Assembly: GCF_900107105.1 (NCBI RefSeq) | Contig: NZ_FNOT01000008.1 | Location: forward strand, 1 to 64,000 | Source: Geodermatophilus africanus | GTDB lineage: Bacteria; Actinomycetota; Actinomycetes; Mycobacteriales; Geodermatophilaceae | Direction of reading: 5' to 3' | DNA length: 64,000 bases | Shown: piece by piece, positions 50,384 through 58,369 of the stretch | How the letters are laid out: each line of letters opens with the position of its first letter | Position numbering within the stretch: position 1 is the first letter of the stretch | Notes under the pieces: model-generated | The model's database searches: none | What the model saw: the letters and a program-made list of their open reading frames with translations, nothing else | Told to the model about the DNA's origin: nothing | Translations under genes and position numbers: made by a program

Positions 50384-51011
50384 CGGCGTCCTCGTACTCG
50401 GCGCCCATCGCGCCGGTCTCCACCTCGCCGCCCCGGCGGTAGGTGCACAGCAGCACGCCGGCCGGCGTGGTGGCCGACGAGGTCAGGCGCCACGACCGCG
50501 GAATCGCGCCGTCGCCGAACAGCCGCTTGCCCTCCCCCAGGACCACCGGCGCCACCACCAGGCGGAGCTCGTCGACAAGGTCGGCGCGCAGCAGCGTCTG
50601 CACCAGCCCGGGCGAGCCGTGCACCTGCAGCTCGCCACCGTCGCGGTCCCGCAGCTCGCGCACCGCTTCGACGACGTCCCCCTCCACGAGCCGCGCGCCG
50701 GACCAGTCGAGGGAGGTCAGCGTGCGCGAGGCGACGTGCTTGGTCCGCGTGTTCAACGCCTCCGCGACCGGGTCGTCCTCGGTCGGTGCCTGCGGCCACG
50801 CCGCGGCGAAGATCTCGTAGGTCCCGCGGCCGAGCAGGAAGTCCTCGACACCGGCGAACCAGGCGTCCATCTGGGCGCCCAGGGTCTCCTCGAAGAACGG
50901 CACCAGCCAGCCGCCGTGGGCGAAGCCGCCGGTGGTGTCCTCGTCGGGGCCGCCGGGCGCCTGCACCACCCCGTCGAGCGTCGTGAACTCGGTGACGACG
51001 AGCGGTCGCAC
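50373..51011 (-). CDS. Dihydrofolate-reductase/RibD C-terminal-like protein
   Basis: A 212-residue member of the RibD-C/DHFR-like reductase group common in actinobacteria. It has LVVTEFTTLDGVVQAPGG at the N-terminus, DFLLGRGTYEIFAAAW near 57, GELQVHGSPGLVQTLL near 127 and LVVAPVVLGEGKRLFGDG near 150. These proteins bind NADPH, but the substrate of the stand-alone form is unknown. GTG start with GGAGGCAGC just upstream. Confidence 0.88.
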   Translation of the reverse strand: MRPLVVTEFTTLDGVVQAPGGPDEDTTGGFAHGGWLVPFFEETLGAQMDAWFAGVEDFLLGRGTYEIFAAAWPQAPTEDDPVAEALNTRTKHVASRTLTSLDWSGARLVEGDVVEAVRELRDRDGGELQVHGSPGLVQTLLRADLVDELRLVVAPVVLGEGKRLFGDGAIPRSWRLTSSATTPAGVLLCTYRRGGEVETGAMGAEYEDAVSG

Positions 51012-51309
51012 GCTGCCTCCTCGGTGCCCGGCCGCCTCCGGTGGCGGCCACTGCCCCTATGACCGCGCCGGACCGCACTTCTCATCGGCCGACTCGGTCA
51101 ACCCCCGGACCTGGGGGGACGAGGACTGCGGAGAGCACCCGTATCGCTCACCGTGGGTGATGACGCGAGGGACGGCCCCCTGTCCTGGGGGCCGCCCGAG
51201 ATCGGAAACGGGGGGTGTCGGCCCCTTCGGCCGCCGGTCAGGGTCGGTCCAGCTCGACGGGGGCCGGGCCTGATCCGCCCCCGCACGTCCACTGACATCG
51301 GGGGTTGTC
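51012..51309. other. Divergent promoter region, no gene seen
   Basis: This 298-bp region separates the divergent reductase-like gene and the LPDTG protein gene and should hold both promoters. No clear -35/-10 pair, operator or structured RNA was recognised. Confidence 0.4.
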
Positions 51310-52470
51310 ATGAAGCGCACCACCAGCCTGCTCACCACAGGGGCCCTGGGCCTCGGCTCGTTCGCCCTGATCAGCACGGTCGCACCCGGGATCGCCTCGG
51401 CCAACGGCTGCGGCGTCACCCCGCTCGACCTGGGGGGGCTGGAGGCCGCCTTCGACGGGCAGCTGACCGGCGTCGGCGGCGGCGCCACCGCCGAGATGCT
51501 GGCCGCGGGGCTGCACCTGACCATGCCGTCGGCCGAGGCCGACCCTGACGGCGCGGCGTACGCCTCGTACTTCATGGACGGGCTCGGGATCCCGCTGGCC
51601 GAGGCCACGGCCCAGTCGAACTTCGACCTCGACGCCACGCTCGCCGCGGGCCAGCCCGTCGCCAACCACCCGACCTACGAGCTGTACGTCGACCTCGACG
51701 GCCCGGCGAACGAGGACCCCGCGCAGGCCATCCTCGTGTACTGGGAGCCCGACGCCGGCGAGCCCACCGACCTGTGGTGGAGCGCGCTCGGCCCGCTGAC
51801 GGAGCTCGAGTCGGAGAGCACCGAGGAGGCCAGCCTCGTCGAGGTCAGCGCGGCCTACCCCGACGCCGTCGTCACCAGCCTCGGGTTCCAGCTGCTCTAC
51901 CAGCCGGGCGCCGACGTGGTCGTCCACGGCCTCACCTTCGGCTGCAACGAGTTCCGGCTGAGCTCCGGCTCGGGCGGCGGCCCCGGCGGCGACAACGGTG
52001 GCGACCCGGGTGGCGACCCGGGCGGGAACCCGGGTGGGAACCCGGCCAACCAGGCGCCGCTGGCCGCCGTCACGGCCACCAACACCGGCGCGACCTTCAT
52101 CTTCTCGGCGGCCGGGTCGACCGACAGCGACGGCCGGATCACCGGCTACCGCTGGGACTTCGGCGACGGCTCCGCACCTGCCGAGGGCACCGACGTGACG
52201 CACCAGTACGCCGCCGCGGGCACCTACACCGTCACGCTGACCGTCACCGACGACGACGGCGCCACGACCACGGCCACCCGCCAGGTCGTCGTGCCCGCGG
52301 CCGACCAGGGCGGCCCGACCGACCCGGCCGAGCCCACCGAGTACGGCACCCCGCTGCCCGACACCGGAGCCGACGTGCTGGGGCTCGCCGCGATCGGCGG
52401 CCTGGTCCTCGTCGGCGGTGGCGCCGGGCTGGTCGTGAGCCGTCGCCGGAAGGCCGGCTCCGCGTCCTGA
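51310..52470 (+). CDS. Sortase-anchored surface protein with PKD domain
   Basis: A 386-residue exported protein: signal peptide (residues 1-32, SFALISTVAPGIASANG), an unassigned N-terminal domain with Cys34 and Cys217 that could be disulfide linked (35-220), a Gly-Asp-Pro-Asn repeat linker (225-245), a PKD domain (APLAAVTATN to TRQVVVPA, with YRWDFGDGSAP), and a cell-wall sorting signal LPDTGADVLG, hydrophobic helix and RRRKAG tail. The sortase downstream is the obvious anchoring enzyme. Ligand unknown. Confidence 0.9.
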   Translation: MKRTTSLLTTGALGLGSFALISTVAPGIASANGCGVTPLDLGGLEAAFDGQLTGVGGGATAEMLAAGLHLTMPSAEADPDGAAYASYFMDGLGIPLAEATAQSNFDLDATLAAGQPVANHPTYELYVDLDGPANEDPAQAILVYWEPDAGEPTDLWWSALGPLTELESESTEEASLVEVSAAYPDAVVTSLGFQLLYQPGADVVVHGLTFGCNEFRLSSGSGGGPGGDNGGDPGGDPGGNPGGNPANQAPLAAVTATNTGATFIFSAAGSTDSDGRITGYRWDFGDGSAPAEGTDVTHQYAAAGTYTVTLTVTDDDGATTTATRQVVVPAADQGGPTDPAEPTEYGTPLPDTGADVLGLAAIGGLVLVGGGAGLVVSRRRKAGSAS

Positions 52471-52536
52471 CCGTCGTCCGTCGCGTCCCGCCCGCCGGCT
52501 CCCCGGCGGGCGGGGCGCCCTCGGTCAGGGGGACCG

Positions 52537-53193
52537 ATGCTCCGCACGATCGTCCGCGGGCTCTCCGAGCTCGCCGTCACCGCCGGCGCGGTGCTGCTGC
52601 TGTTCGTCGTCTACGAGGTGTGGGTGACCGACCTGCTCAGCGACCGGGCGCAGGACCAGGTCGCCGAGGAGCTCCGCGAGGACTGGACGTCGGGCCCGCC
52701 GGAGGCGCAGCCCGACTTCGGGGAGGCCTTCGCCTTCGTCCACATCCCGCGCTTCGGCGCGGACTGGACCCGCGCCGTGGTCGAGGGGACCGACCCCGCG
52801 GAGCTCGAGGAGGGCCCCGGCCACTACGTCGGCTCGGCGATGCCCGGTGAGCAGGGGAACTTCGCCATGGCCGGCCACCGCGTCGGGCGGGGCAGCCCGT
52901 TCCTCGCCCTCGACGTCCTCGAGCCCGGCGACCCCGTCGTCGTGGAGACCGTGGACGCCTGGCACGTCTACCGGGTGACGACGACGACCGTCGTCGACCC
53001 GCGGGAGAGCAGTGTCGTCGCGCCCACGCCGGGCGGGTCGGCGAACGGGGCGGCGACCGGCGCCTTCCTGACGATGACGACCTGCCACCCGAAGTTCTCC
53101 ACCCGCGAGCGGCTGGTCGTCCACGGCGAGCTGGAGTCCTCGGTCGGCAAGGCCGAGGCGCCGGACGGCCCCGCGGCCCTCGAGGAGGTCTGA
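52537..53193 (+). CDS. Class E sortase
   Basis: A 218-residue transpeptidase that cleaves the sorting motif of surface proteins and links them to peptidoglycan. N-terminal membrane anchor (LAVTAGAVLLLFVVYEVWV, 12-30), catalytic His in GNFAMAGHRVGRGSPF (about 114), catalytic Cys in FLTMTTCHPKFSTRERLVVHG (about 184) and Arg seven residues later. It follows its likely substrate by 66 bp. Class E enzymes usually prefer LAxTG, whereas the neighbour carries LPDTG. Confidence 0.93.
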   Translation: MLRTIVRGLSELAVTAGAVLLLFVVYEVWVTDLLSDRAQDQVAEELREDWTSGPPEAQPDFGEAFAFVHIPRFGADWTRAVVEGTDPAELEEGPGHYVGSAMPGEQGNFAMAGHRVGRGSPFLALDVLEPGDPVVVETVDAWHVYRVTTTTVVDPRESSVVAPTPGGSANGAATGAFLTMTTCHPKFSTRERLVVHGELESSVGKAEAPDGPAALEEV

Positions 53194-53196
53194 GCC

Positions 53197-53349
53197 GTGT
53201 ACCCCTGGATCTGGCGCCGCCTGCCCGGCCCGCTCCCGGTGCGGGTCGCGACGGCGGTCCTGCTGGTCCTCGCCGCGGCGGCGCTGCTGCTGTTCGTCGT
53301 CTTCCCGGCGCTGGACGGGCCCGGCGGGCTGTGGAGCCCGACGCTCTGA
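53197..53349 (+). CDS. Small single-pass membrane protein of the sortase operon
   Basis: A 50-residue protein (VYPWIWRRLPGPLPVRVATA start, GTG) with one hydrophobic helix, AVLLVLAAAALLLFVVFPAL, and a GGLWSPTL end. It begins 3 bp after the sortase stop with GAGGAGG overlapping the sortase end. Similar tiny proteins accompany class E sortases in other actinobacteria; function unknown. Confidence 0.75.
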   Translation: MYPWIWRRLPGPLPVRVATAVLLVLAAAALLLFVVFPALDGPGGLWSPTL

Positions 53350-53355
53350 GCCCAG

Positions 53356-53409
53356 CTGCTCCGAGCCGGCTGCTCCGAGCCGGCTGCTCCGAGCCGGCTG
53401 GTCCGAGCC
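53356..53409. repeat. 14-bp tandem repeat, about four copies
   Basis: CTGCTCCGAGCCGG repeats at 53356, 53370 and 53384, with a fourth partial copy from 53398 that reads CTGG. It fills the gap between two convergent genes. Perhaps a slippage-generated terminator spacer; no coding role. Confidence 0.85.
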
Positions 53410-53424
53410 AGGCGGCGAGCGGGG

Positions 53425-55293
53425 CTACGCGGCCAGCGCGGGCTCCCGGTCGCCGGCGGCCACCAGCGCGGCGTACCGGCCGCCGCGGGCGACGAGCTCG
53501 TCGTGCGTGCCGCTCTCCACGACCCGGCCGGCGTCGAGGACGGCGATCCGGTCGGCGTGCCGCACGGTGGACAGCCGGTGCGCGATGGTGATCGTCGTCC
53601 GGCCCCGGCCGGCCTCGTCGAGCGCGGCCTGCACCGCCCGTTCGGTGCCGGTGTCCAGCGCGCTGGTGGCCTCGTCCAGCACCAGCACCCGCGGGTCGCG
53701 CAACAGCGTGCGGGCGATCGCCAGCCGCTGCTTCTCCCCGCCGGAGAACCGGTGCCCGCGCGCGCCGACGACGGTGTCGTAGCCGTCGGGCAGCGCGGCG
53801 ATCACGTCGTGCACCCGGGCGCGGCGGGCGGCGTCCTCGAGTTCGGCGTCGGTGGCGTCGGGCCGGGCGTGCCGCAGGTTCTCCCGCACGGTCGTGTGCA
53901 GCAGGTAGGTCTCCTGCGCGACGACGCCGACCACCCGCGACAGCGTGGCCAGCGAGAGGTCGCGCAGGTCGACGCCGTCGATCGTCACCCGGCCGGCGGT
54001 CGGGTCGGCCAGTCGCGCGACCAGCGAGGCCAGCGTGCTCTTGCCCGAGCCGGTCTCCCCCACCAGCGCCAGGGTGCTGCCGGCGGGGACGGCGAGGTCG
54101 ATGCCGTCCAGCGCCGGCCGGTGCCCGTCGGGGTAGGTGAACGAGACGCCCGCCAGCGCCACGTCGCCGTGCACGGCGGCCGGGTCCACCCGCACCGGGT
54201 CGGCCGGGTCGTCGACCTCCACCGGCAGGTCGAGGTACTCGAACACCCGGCTGAACAGCGCCATCGAGGCGGTCACCTGCACACCGACGTCCAGCAGCCC
54301 CATGAGCGGGCGGAACAGCGTGCCCTGCAGCGTGGTGAAGGCGACCAGCGTGCCGATCGTCATCCCGCCGGAGGTCGCCGGCAGGCCCGCGGCCAGGTAG
54401 ATCAGCGCCGGGATGCCGGCGAAGACGATGCTCATCGTGGCCATCCGCCACCGCCCGGCCAGCTGCGCGCGCACCTCGAGGCCGACGAGGTCCTGCGAGG
54501 TCTCGGCGAACCGTCGCGACTGGGCCGGGCCGGCGCCGAGCGTCTTGCCGAGCAGCACCCCGCTGACGCTGAGGCCCTCCTCGACCTGCGCGTGCATGTC
54601 GGCCAGGTGCCGCTGGCGCTGCGCGGTGACCGTGCGGCGCATGCGGGCGACCCTGCGGGTCAGCGCGACGGCCGGCGGCAGGACGACCAGCGAGAGCAGC
54701 GACAGCCGCCAGGACAGCGCCACCATCGCGGCGACCGTGCCGACGACGGTGGTCGCGTTGGACGCCAGGGACGTCGCCGTCGAGGTCACCACCGACTGCA
54801 TGCCGGCGATGTCGTGGGTCAGCCGCGACTGCACCTCGCCGCCGCGGGTGCGGGTGAAGAAGCCGAGCGACTGCCGCTGCAGGTGGCCGAACACCGCCGT
54901 CCGCAGGCCGTGCATGACCCGCTGGCCGACCGTCGTCGACAGCCAGGTCTGCACCACCCCGAGGACGGCGGTGGTCGCGGCGACGGCGAGCATCCCGAGG
55001 ACCGCCCACACCAATAGCCGCACGTCCTGCCGCGGCAGCGCCTCGTCGATGACCAGCCGGACGAGGAACGGTGTCGCGAGCGCCACGAGGGACGAGGCGA
55101 CGATGAGCACCACGACCGTGGCGACGGGCCGGCGGAAGGGCGCGAACAGCGCGGTCACCCGGCGCAGGGGCACCGGGTTGCGCTCGAGCTGGGCGCGGTC
55201 CGCGGGGTCGACCACGCGCCCCGAGCGCCCGCCGCCCGGTCCTCGGTTGTCGTCGATGGCGACCACCTCCCGTTCCTGAGGGTACCTCACCAT
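53425..55293 (-). CDS. ABC exporter, fused permease and ATPase (MsbA/MDR-like)
   Basis: A 622-residue half-transporter working as a dimer. Six transmembrane helices (about 50-330) precede the nucleotide-binding domain with Walker A (LVGETGSGKSTLAS), Q-loop (VAQETYLLHT), signature (FSGGEKQRLAIARTLL), Walker B (VLVLDEATSALDTG) and H-loop (TIAHRLSTV). It would export a lipid or drug. Divergent from a MarR gene with 35 bp between starts, so it is probably the repressor's target. Confidence 0.93.
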   Translation of the reverse strand: MVRYPQEREVVAIDDNRGPGGGRSGRVVDPADRAQLERNPVPLRRVTALFAPFRRPVATVVVLIVASSLVALATPFLVRLVIDEALPRQDVRLLVWAVLGMLAVAATTAVLGVVQTWLSTTVGQRVMHGLRTAVFGHLQRQSLGFFTRTRGGEVQSRLTHDIAGMQSVVTSTATSLASNATTVVGTVAAMVALSWRLSLLSLVVLPPAVALTRRVARMRRTVTAQRQRHLADMHAQVEEGLSVSGVLLGKTLGAGPAQSRRFAETSQDLVGLEVRAQLAGRWRMATMSIVFAGIPALIYLAAGLPATSGGMTIGTLVAFTTLQGTLFRPLMGLLDVGVQVTASMALFSRVFEYLDLPVEVDDPADPVRVDPAAVHGDVALAGVSFTYPDGHRPALDGIDLAVPAGSTLALVGETGSGKSTLASLVARLADPTAGRVTIDGVDLRDLSLATLSRVVGVVAQETYLLHTTVRENLRHARPDATDAELEDAARRARVHDVIAALPDGYDTVVGARGHRFSGGEKQRLAIARTLLRDPRVLVLDEATSALDTGTERAVQAALDEAGRGRTTITIAHRLSTVRHADRIAVLDAGRVVESGTHDELVARGGRYAALVAAGDREPALAA

Positions 55294-55328
55294 GAGGCAA
55301 CCGCGCGGTCACCGGTAGGATTCCCGGC

Positions 55329-55748
55329 ATGCCGGACGACGACGCCGAGGCGCTGGGCGAGCTGCTCATGCGTGCCGCTCGTGGTCAGCGGCGGCGGTGG
55401 CGCGACACGCTGGCGCCCTGGGACCTCTCGCCGCACCACGCCCGCGCTCTGCGCGTGGTCACCGACCGCGCGGGCACCCGGCTGTCCGACCTCGCCGAGG
55501 CGCTGCACATCGCCCCCCGCTCGGCCACCGAGGTCGCCGACGCGCTGCAGACCCGCGGCCTCGTCGAGCGCCGTCCCGACCCCACCGACCGGCGGGCCGT
55601 GGTGCTCGCGCCGACGGAGGAGGGGCGCCGGGTGCAGGCCGAGATCGCCGCGGCCCGGGCCGCCGACACCCGCGACCTCTTCGGCCGGCTCGACGCCGCC
55701 GACCGCGCCGCGCTGGCCCGGATCCTCCGCAGCCTCGCCGCGGAGTGA
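55329..55748 (+). CDS. MarR-family transcriptional regulator
   Basis: A 139-residue dimeric winged-helix repressor: LSPHHARALRVVTDRAG, the recognition helix IAPRSATEVADALQTRGLVE and the wing RRPDPTDRRAVVLAPTEEG. TAGGAT at 55316-55321 is 7 bp before the ATG, suggesting a leaderless mRNA. The very short shared intergenic region with the ABC exporter is the likely operator. Confidence 0.93.
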   Translation: MPDDDAEALGELLMRAARGQRRRWRDTLAPWDLSPHHARALRVVTDRAGTRLSDLAEALHIAPRSATEVADALQTRGLVERRPDPTDRRAVVLAPTEEGRRVQAEIAAARAADTRDLFGRLDAADRAALARILRSLAAE

Positions 55749-55749
55749 G

Positions 55750-56085
55750 TCAGCGGCGGCCGCGCTCCGGCGCCGACCGGAGGGGCTGGGCCAGCATCGA
55801 GATGAAGGCCGCCAGCAGGCCGACGCCGGTGAGGATGAAGACGATCGTGAACAGCTGCCCCGGGGCGGTCGCCGGCGTGAGGTCGCCGAGCCCGACGGTG
55901 GCCAGGGTCGTCACGCAGAAGTAGAGGGCGTCGAGCCACGACCAGCCCTCCTGCAGCGTGTAGAAGACGGTCCCGCCGACGAGCTGGACGACCACCAGCA
56001 GCGCCAACGCACGCCCCTCCGGCTGCCGGACGAGCAGGACGACCGCCCGCACCAGCCGGTAGGTCTGGACGAGGAGTCCCAACAT
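55750..56085 (-). CDS. Two-helix potassium channel protein
   Basis: A 111-residue pore protein: first helix ALALLVVVQLVGGTVFYTL, pore helix and filter VTTLATVGLGDLTPAT, second helix FTIVFILTGVGLLAAFISML. The filter reads TVGLGD instead of TVGYGD, a conservative change seen in some K+ channels. No cytoplasmic regulatory domain. ATG 56085 starts the conserved part. Confidence 0.88.
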   Translation of the reverse strand: MLGLLVQTYRLVRAVVLLVRQPEGRALALLVVVQLVGGTVFYTLQEGWSWLDALYFCVTTLATVGLGDLTPATAPGQLFTIVFILTGVGLLAAFISMLAQPLRSAPERGRR

Positions 56086-56200
56086 GCCTGCAGGGTCGTC
56101 CCGGCCGGCCGCCGAGGGCCAGCCCCAGCGCCGCGGGCACGGGCACCCTCCCGCGCGTCGCACCTCCCACGGCGGGCGGTCGCGGTGCCACGATCAGCGG

Positions 56201-56620
56201 GTGATCGAACCGGTGCACCCCGACGAATTGCGCGTGTCGGACGCCGAGCGGGCCGCCGTCCAGGAGAAGCTCCGCCGCTCCGTCGCGGCCGGGCAGCTGG
56301 ACCTGCACGAGTTCGACACCCGCGTGCAGTCGGCCTGGGCCGCCCGCACCCGCGGCGAGCTGGGCCGGGTCACCCGCGACCTGCCCGAGCCGCCGTTCCC
56401 GCCGCCGCTGGGCCACCGGTTCTCCGACGACGACGCCGGCACCGCGATGCGGGTGCTCACGATCGTCTGGGCCAGCATCACCGCGGTGAACCTCGCGGTG
56501 TGGACCCTGGTCTCGATCACGACCGGGCAGTTCGTCTACCCCTGGTGGATCTGGCTATCGGTTCCCGGCGCCGCCCTGCTCGTCCTGTACGTCGTCGGCA
56601 TCGGCCGGCCGCGGCGCTGA
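56201..56620 (+). CDS. DUF1707 and two-helix membrane protein
   Basis: A 139-residue protein. The N-terminal DUF1707 module (RVSDAERAAVQEKLRRSVAA, GQLDLHEFDTRVQSAWAART) is a SHOCT-like actinobacterial domain, followed by two hydrophobic helices (VLTIVWASITAVNLAVWTLV and WWIWLSVPGAALLVLYVVGI). GTG start. Function unknown; divergent from the channel gene. Confidence 0.85.
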   Translation: MIEPVHPDELRVSDAERAAVQEKLRRSVAAGQLDLHEFDTRVQSAWAARTRGELGRVTRDLPEPPFPPPLGHRFSDDDAGTAMRVLTIVWASITAVNLAVWTLVSITTGQFVYPWWIWLSVPGAALLVLYVVGIGRPRR

Positions 56621-56621
56621 C

Positions 56622-57713
56622 GTGGCCGACACGCTGACCCGCCGGCAGGTGCTCGACCTGCGGGTACACGCCCAGCAGCTCGGCCGCGCCGCGGGCGTCC
56701 TCGCGGCCACCGCCGTCCTCGACCTCGGCGTCCAGGACACCGGGCCGGACGGCGGGCTGTGGGCGCTCGCGCTGCGCGGCGTGGACACCGCGGCGCTGGA
56801 CGGCGAGGCGCTCGCGACCGTGTGGACGGTCCGCGGCGCCCCGCACCTCTACCGGCGGGCCGACCTGCCCGGGGTCGCCGCGGCCACGGCGCCGTTCTCC
56901 GACGCCGACGCGGGCAAGCGCATCTTCGACGCGGCCAAGCCGCTCAAGGCCGCGGGGATCGGCAACCTCGAGGCGCTGGACGCCGTCGCCGCGGCCATGC
57001 GGTCGGTGGTCACCGCCCCGATGGTCAAGGGCGAGATGTCCGGCCGGCTGACCGCGCTCATGCCGGAGCCCTACCTGCGGCTCTGCCGGCCGTGCGACGC
57101 CACGCACATCCACGAGCAACCGTTCCGGCTGGCCGCGCTGCGCGCCGGGCTGGAGCTGGAGCCGGGCACCTCGCCGCCGGTGCTGCGCCCGGTGCCCGGC
57201 CTGGCCCCCGCGGCCACCGTGCCGCCGCACCTGGACGTCGTCCGCGGCTACCTGCGGCTGCTCGGCCCGGCCACGCCGAAGCTGGTCGCCGGCTACCTCG
57301 ACGCCCCGGTCAAGGACGTGCAGGCCCGCTGGCCCGAGGACGCCGTCGAGGTGACGGTGGACGGCGAGCGGCGCTGGCTGCTGGCCGAGGACGCCGACCG
57401 GGTCGACGAGGTCCCGCCCGCGGCCGGGGTGTTTCTGCTCGGCCCGTTCGACCTGTTCCTGCAGGCCCGCGACCGGCCGATCCTGGTCGACGACCCGGCC
57501 CGGGCCAAGGCGCTGTGGCCGGTGCTCGGGCGTCCCGGCGCGGTGCTGGCCGACGGCGAGGTCGCGGGCACCTGGCGGCCGCGCAAGGCCGGCTCGTCGC
57601 TGACGGTGGCGGTCACGCTGTGGGCGCCGGTGCCGCGGGATGCGCTCACGGAGGCGGCCGAGCGGCTGGCCGCCTTCCGCGGGGTAGTGCTCAAGGACGT
57701 CCACACCGACTGA
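56622..57713 (+). CDS. Winged-helix DNA-binding protein, AlkZ/YcaQ-like DNA glycosylase family
   Basis: A 363-residue member of the HTH_42 family that includes AlkZ, a glycosylase unhooking DNA cross-links. It has LTRRQVLDLRVHAQQL at the start, TVWTVRGAPHLYRRADL near 67, an arm with HIHEQPFRLAALRAGLEL and the C-terminal GPFDLFLQARDRPILV. The QxQ catalytic motif of AlkZ is not evident, so it may belong to a neighbouring subfamily. GTG start one base after the previous stop. Confidence 0.82.
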   Translation: MADTLTRRQVLDLRVHAQQLGRAAGVLAATAVLDLGVQDTGPDGGLWALALRGVDTAALDGEALATVWTVRGAPHLYRRADLPGVAAATAPFSDADAGKRIFDAAKPLKAAGIGNLEALDAVAAAMRSVVTAPMVKGEMSGRLTALMPEPYLRLCRPCDATHIHEQPFRLAALRAGLELEPGTSPPVLRPVPGLAPAATVPPHLDVVRGYLRLLGPATPKLVAGYLDAPVKDVQARWPEDAVEVTVDGERRWLLAEDADRVDEVPPAAGVFLLGPFDLFLQARDRPILVDDPARAKALWPVLGRPGAVLADGEVAGTWRPRKAGSSLTVAVTLWAPVPRDALTEAAERLAAFRGVVLKDVHTD

Positions 57714-57723
57714 GGGAGAGCTC

Positions 57724-57921
57724 ATGACCGGCCCCGACGACGCCTTCCTGGCTCCCGACGACGCGCTGCGCGGCTTCGACGACGACAGCGACGTCGAGTT
57801 CGGCACGGGCGGCGATGACCGCCCCGGGACCGAGGACGTCGAACGCCCCAACCCCGCCGGCGCCGCCGTCGAGGACGCCGGCCGCTCGACCGGCTCCCTG
57901 GACGGCGGGACCGAGGGCTAG
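57724..57921 (+). CDS. Small acidic hypothetical protein
   Basis: A 65-residue, strongly acidic, probably unstructured protein (DDAFLAPDDALRGFDDDSD, then GDDRPGTEDVERPNP). GGGAGAGCTC precedes the ATG, 10 bp after the glycosylase-family gene, so it is likely translated in the same transcript. Similar in character to 62473-62673. Function unknown. Confidence 0.65.
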   Translation: MTGPDDAFLAPDDALRGFDDDSDVEFGTGGDDRPGTEDVERPNPAGAAVEDAGRSTGSLDGGTEG

Positions 57922-57963
57922 CAGCCACCGGCGACACGGCCCGCCGTCCTGGCGGGTGCCCGC

Positions 57964-58317
57964 ATGCCCGCGCCCCGGGACCCTGCCGCCGTCCGGCCGT
58001 GGACGCTGTGGACGCCGGTGGGCCTCGCCCTCGCCGTCGTGCTGTTCCTCGCGACCGTCGGCAGCCTGGGTGTCGGCTTCGGCGTGATGACGGACTGCAC
58101 CGGCACCCACAGCTGCACGACGGCCGGGTGCGCGCCGTGCGCGACGTCCAGCGCCTGGCTCACGGCCGGGTGGGTCGGTCCGGGCGTGCTGCTGCCGGCC
58201 GCCGGAGTGCTCGTCCTCGCCGCCCGCCGCCGGCGGCCGCACGCCGTCCGGACGGGGCCCTCGTGCTCACCGCGCTCAGCGTCGCGCTCGTCGTGGGGAC
58301 GACCGCGCCGGCGCTGA
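57964..58317 (+). CDS. Small membrane protein, probably frameshifted near its end
   Basis: A 117-residue frame with two hydrophobic helices (VGLALAVVLFLATVGSLGVG and WVGPGVLLPAAGVLVLAA) around a Cys-rich loop (CTGTHSCTTAGCAPC). From 58250 the frame turns into an Arg/Ser tail, whereas the next frame reads DGALVLTALSVALVVGTTAP to a stop at 58328, a plausible third helix. A one-base deletion near 58250-58257 is therefore likely. Family not recognised. Confidence 0.6.
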   Translation: MPAPRDPAAVRPWTLWTPVGLALAVVLFLATVGSLGVGFGVMTDCTGTHSCTTAGCAPCATSSAWLTAGWVGPGVLLPAAGVLVLAARRRRPHAVRTGPSCSPRSASRSSWGRPRRR

Positions 58318-58341
58318 CCGCCGGCTGACGCTTCCGCGGAG

Positions 58342-58361
58342 AGGTATCTCAGCCCTAAGGT
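58342..58361 (+). promoter_or_regulatory. Shared 18-bp motif overlapping the hyuA promoter
   Basis: AGGTATCTCAGCCCTAAG at 58342-58359 is the fourth copy of ARGTRYYTCASYSSTAAR. It overlaps a -10-like TAAGGT (58356-58361) placed 8 nt before the ATG, so the mRNA is probably leaderless and a bound regulator would sit on the core promoter. Confidence 0.6.
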
Positions 58362-58369
58362 ATCCGCGT

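Noticed and set aside
53356-53409. Tandem repeat considered as a CRISPR array
   Set aside because: Units are 14 bp and contiguous with no spacers, and no cas genes are present.
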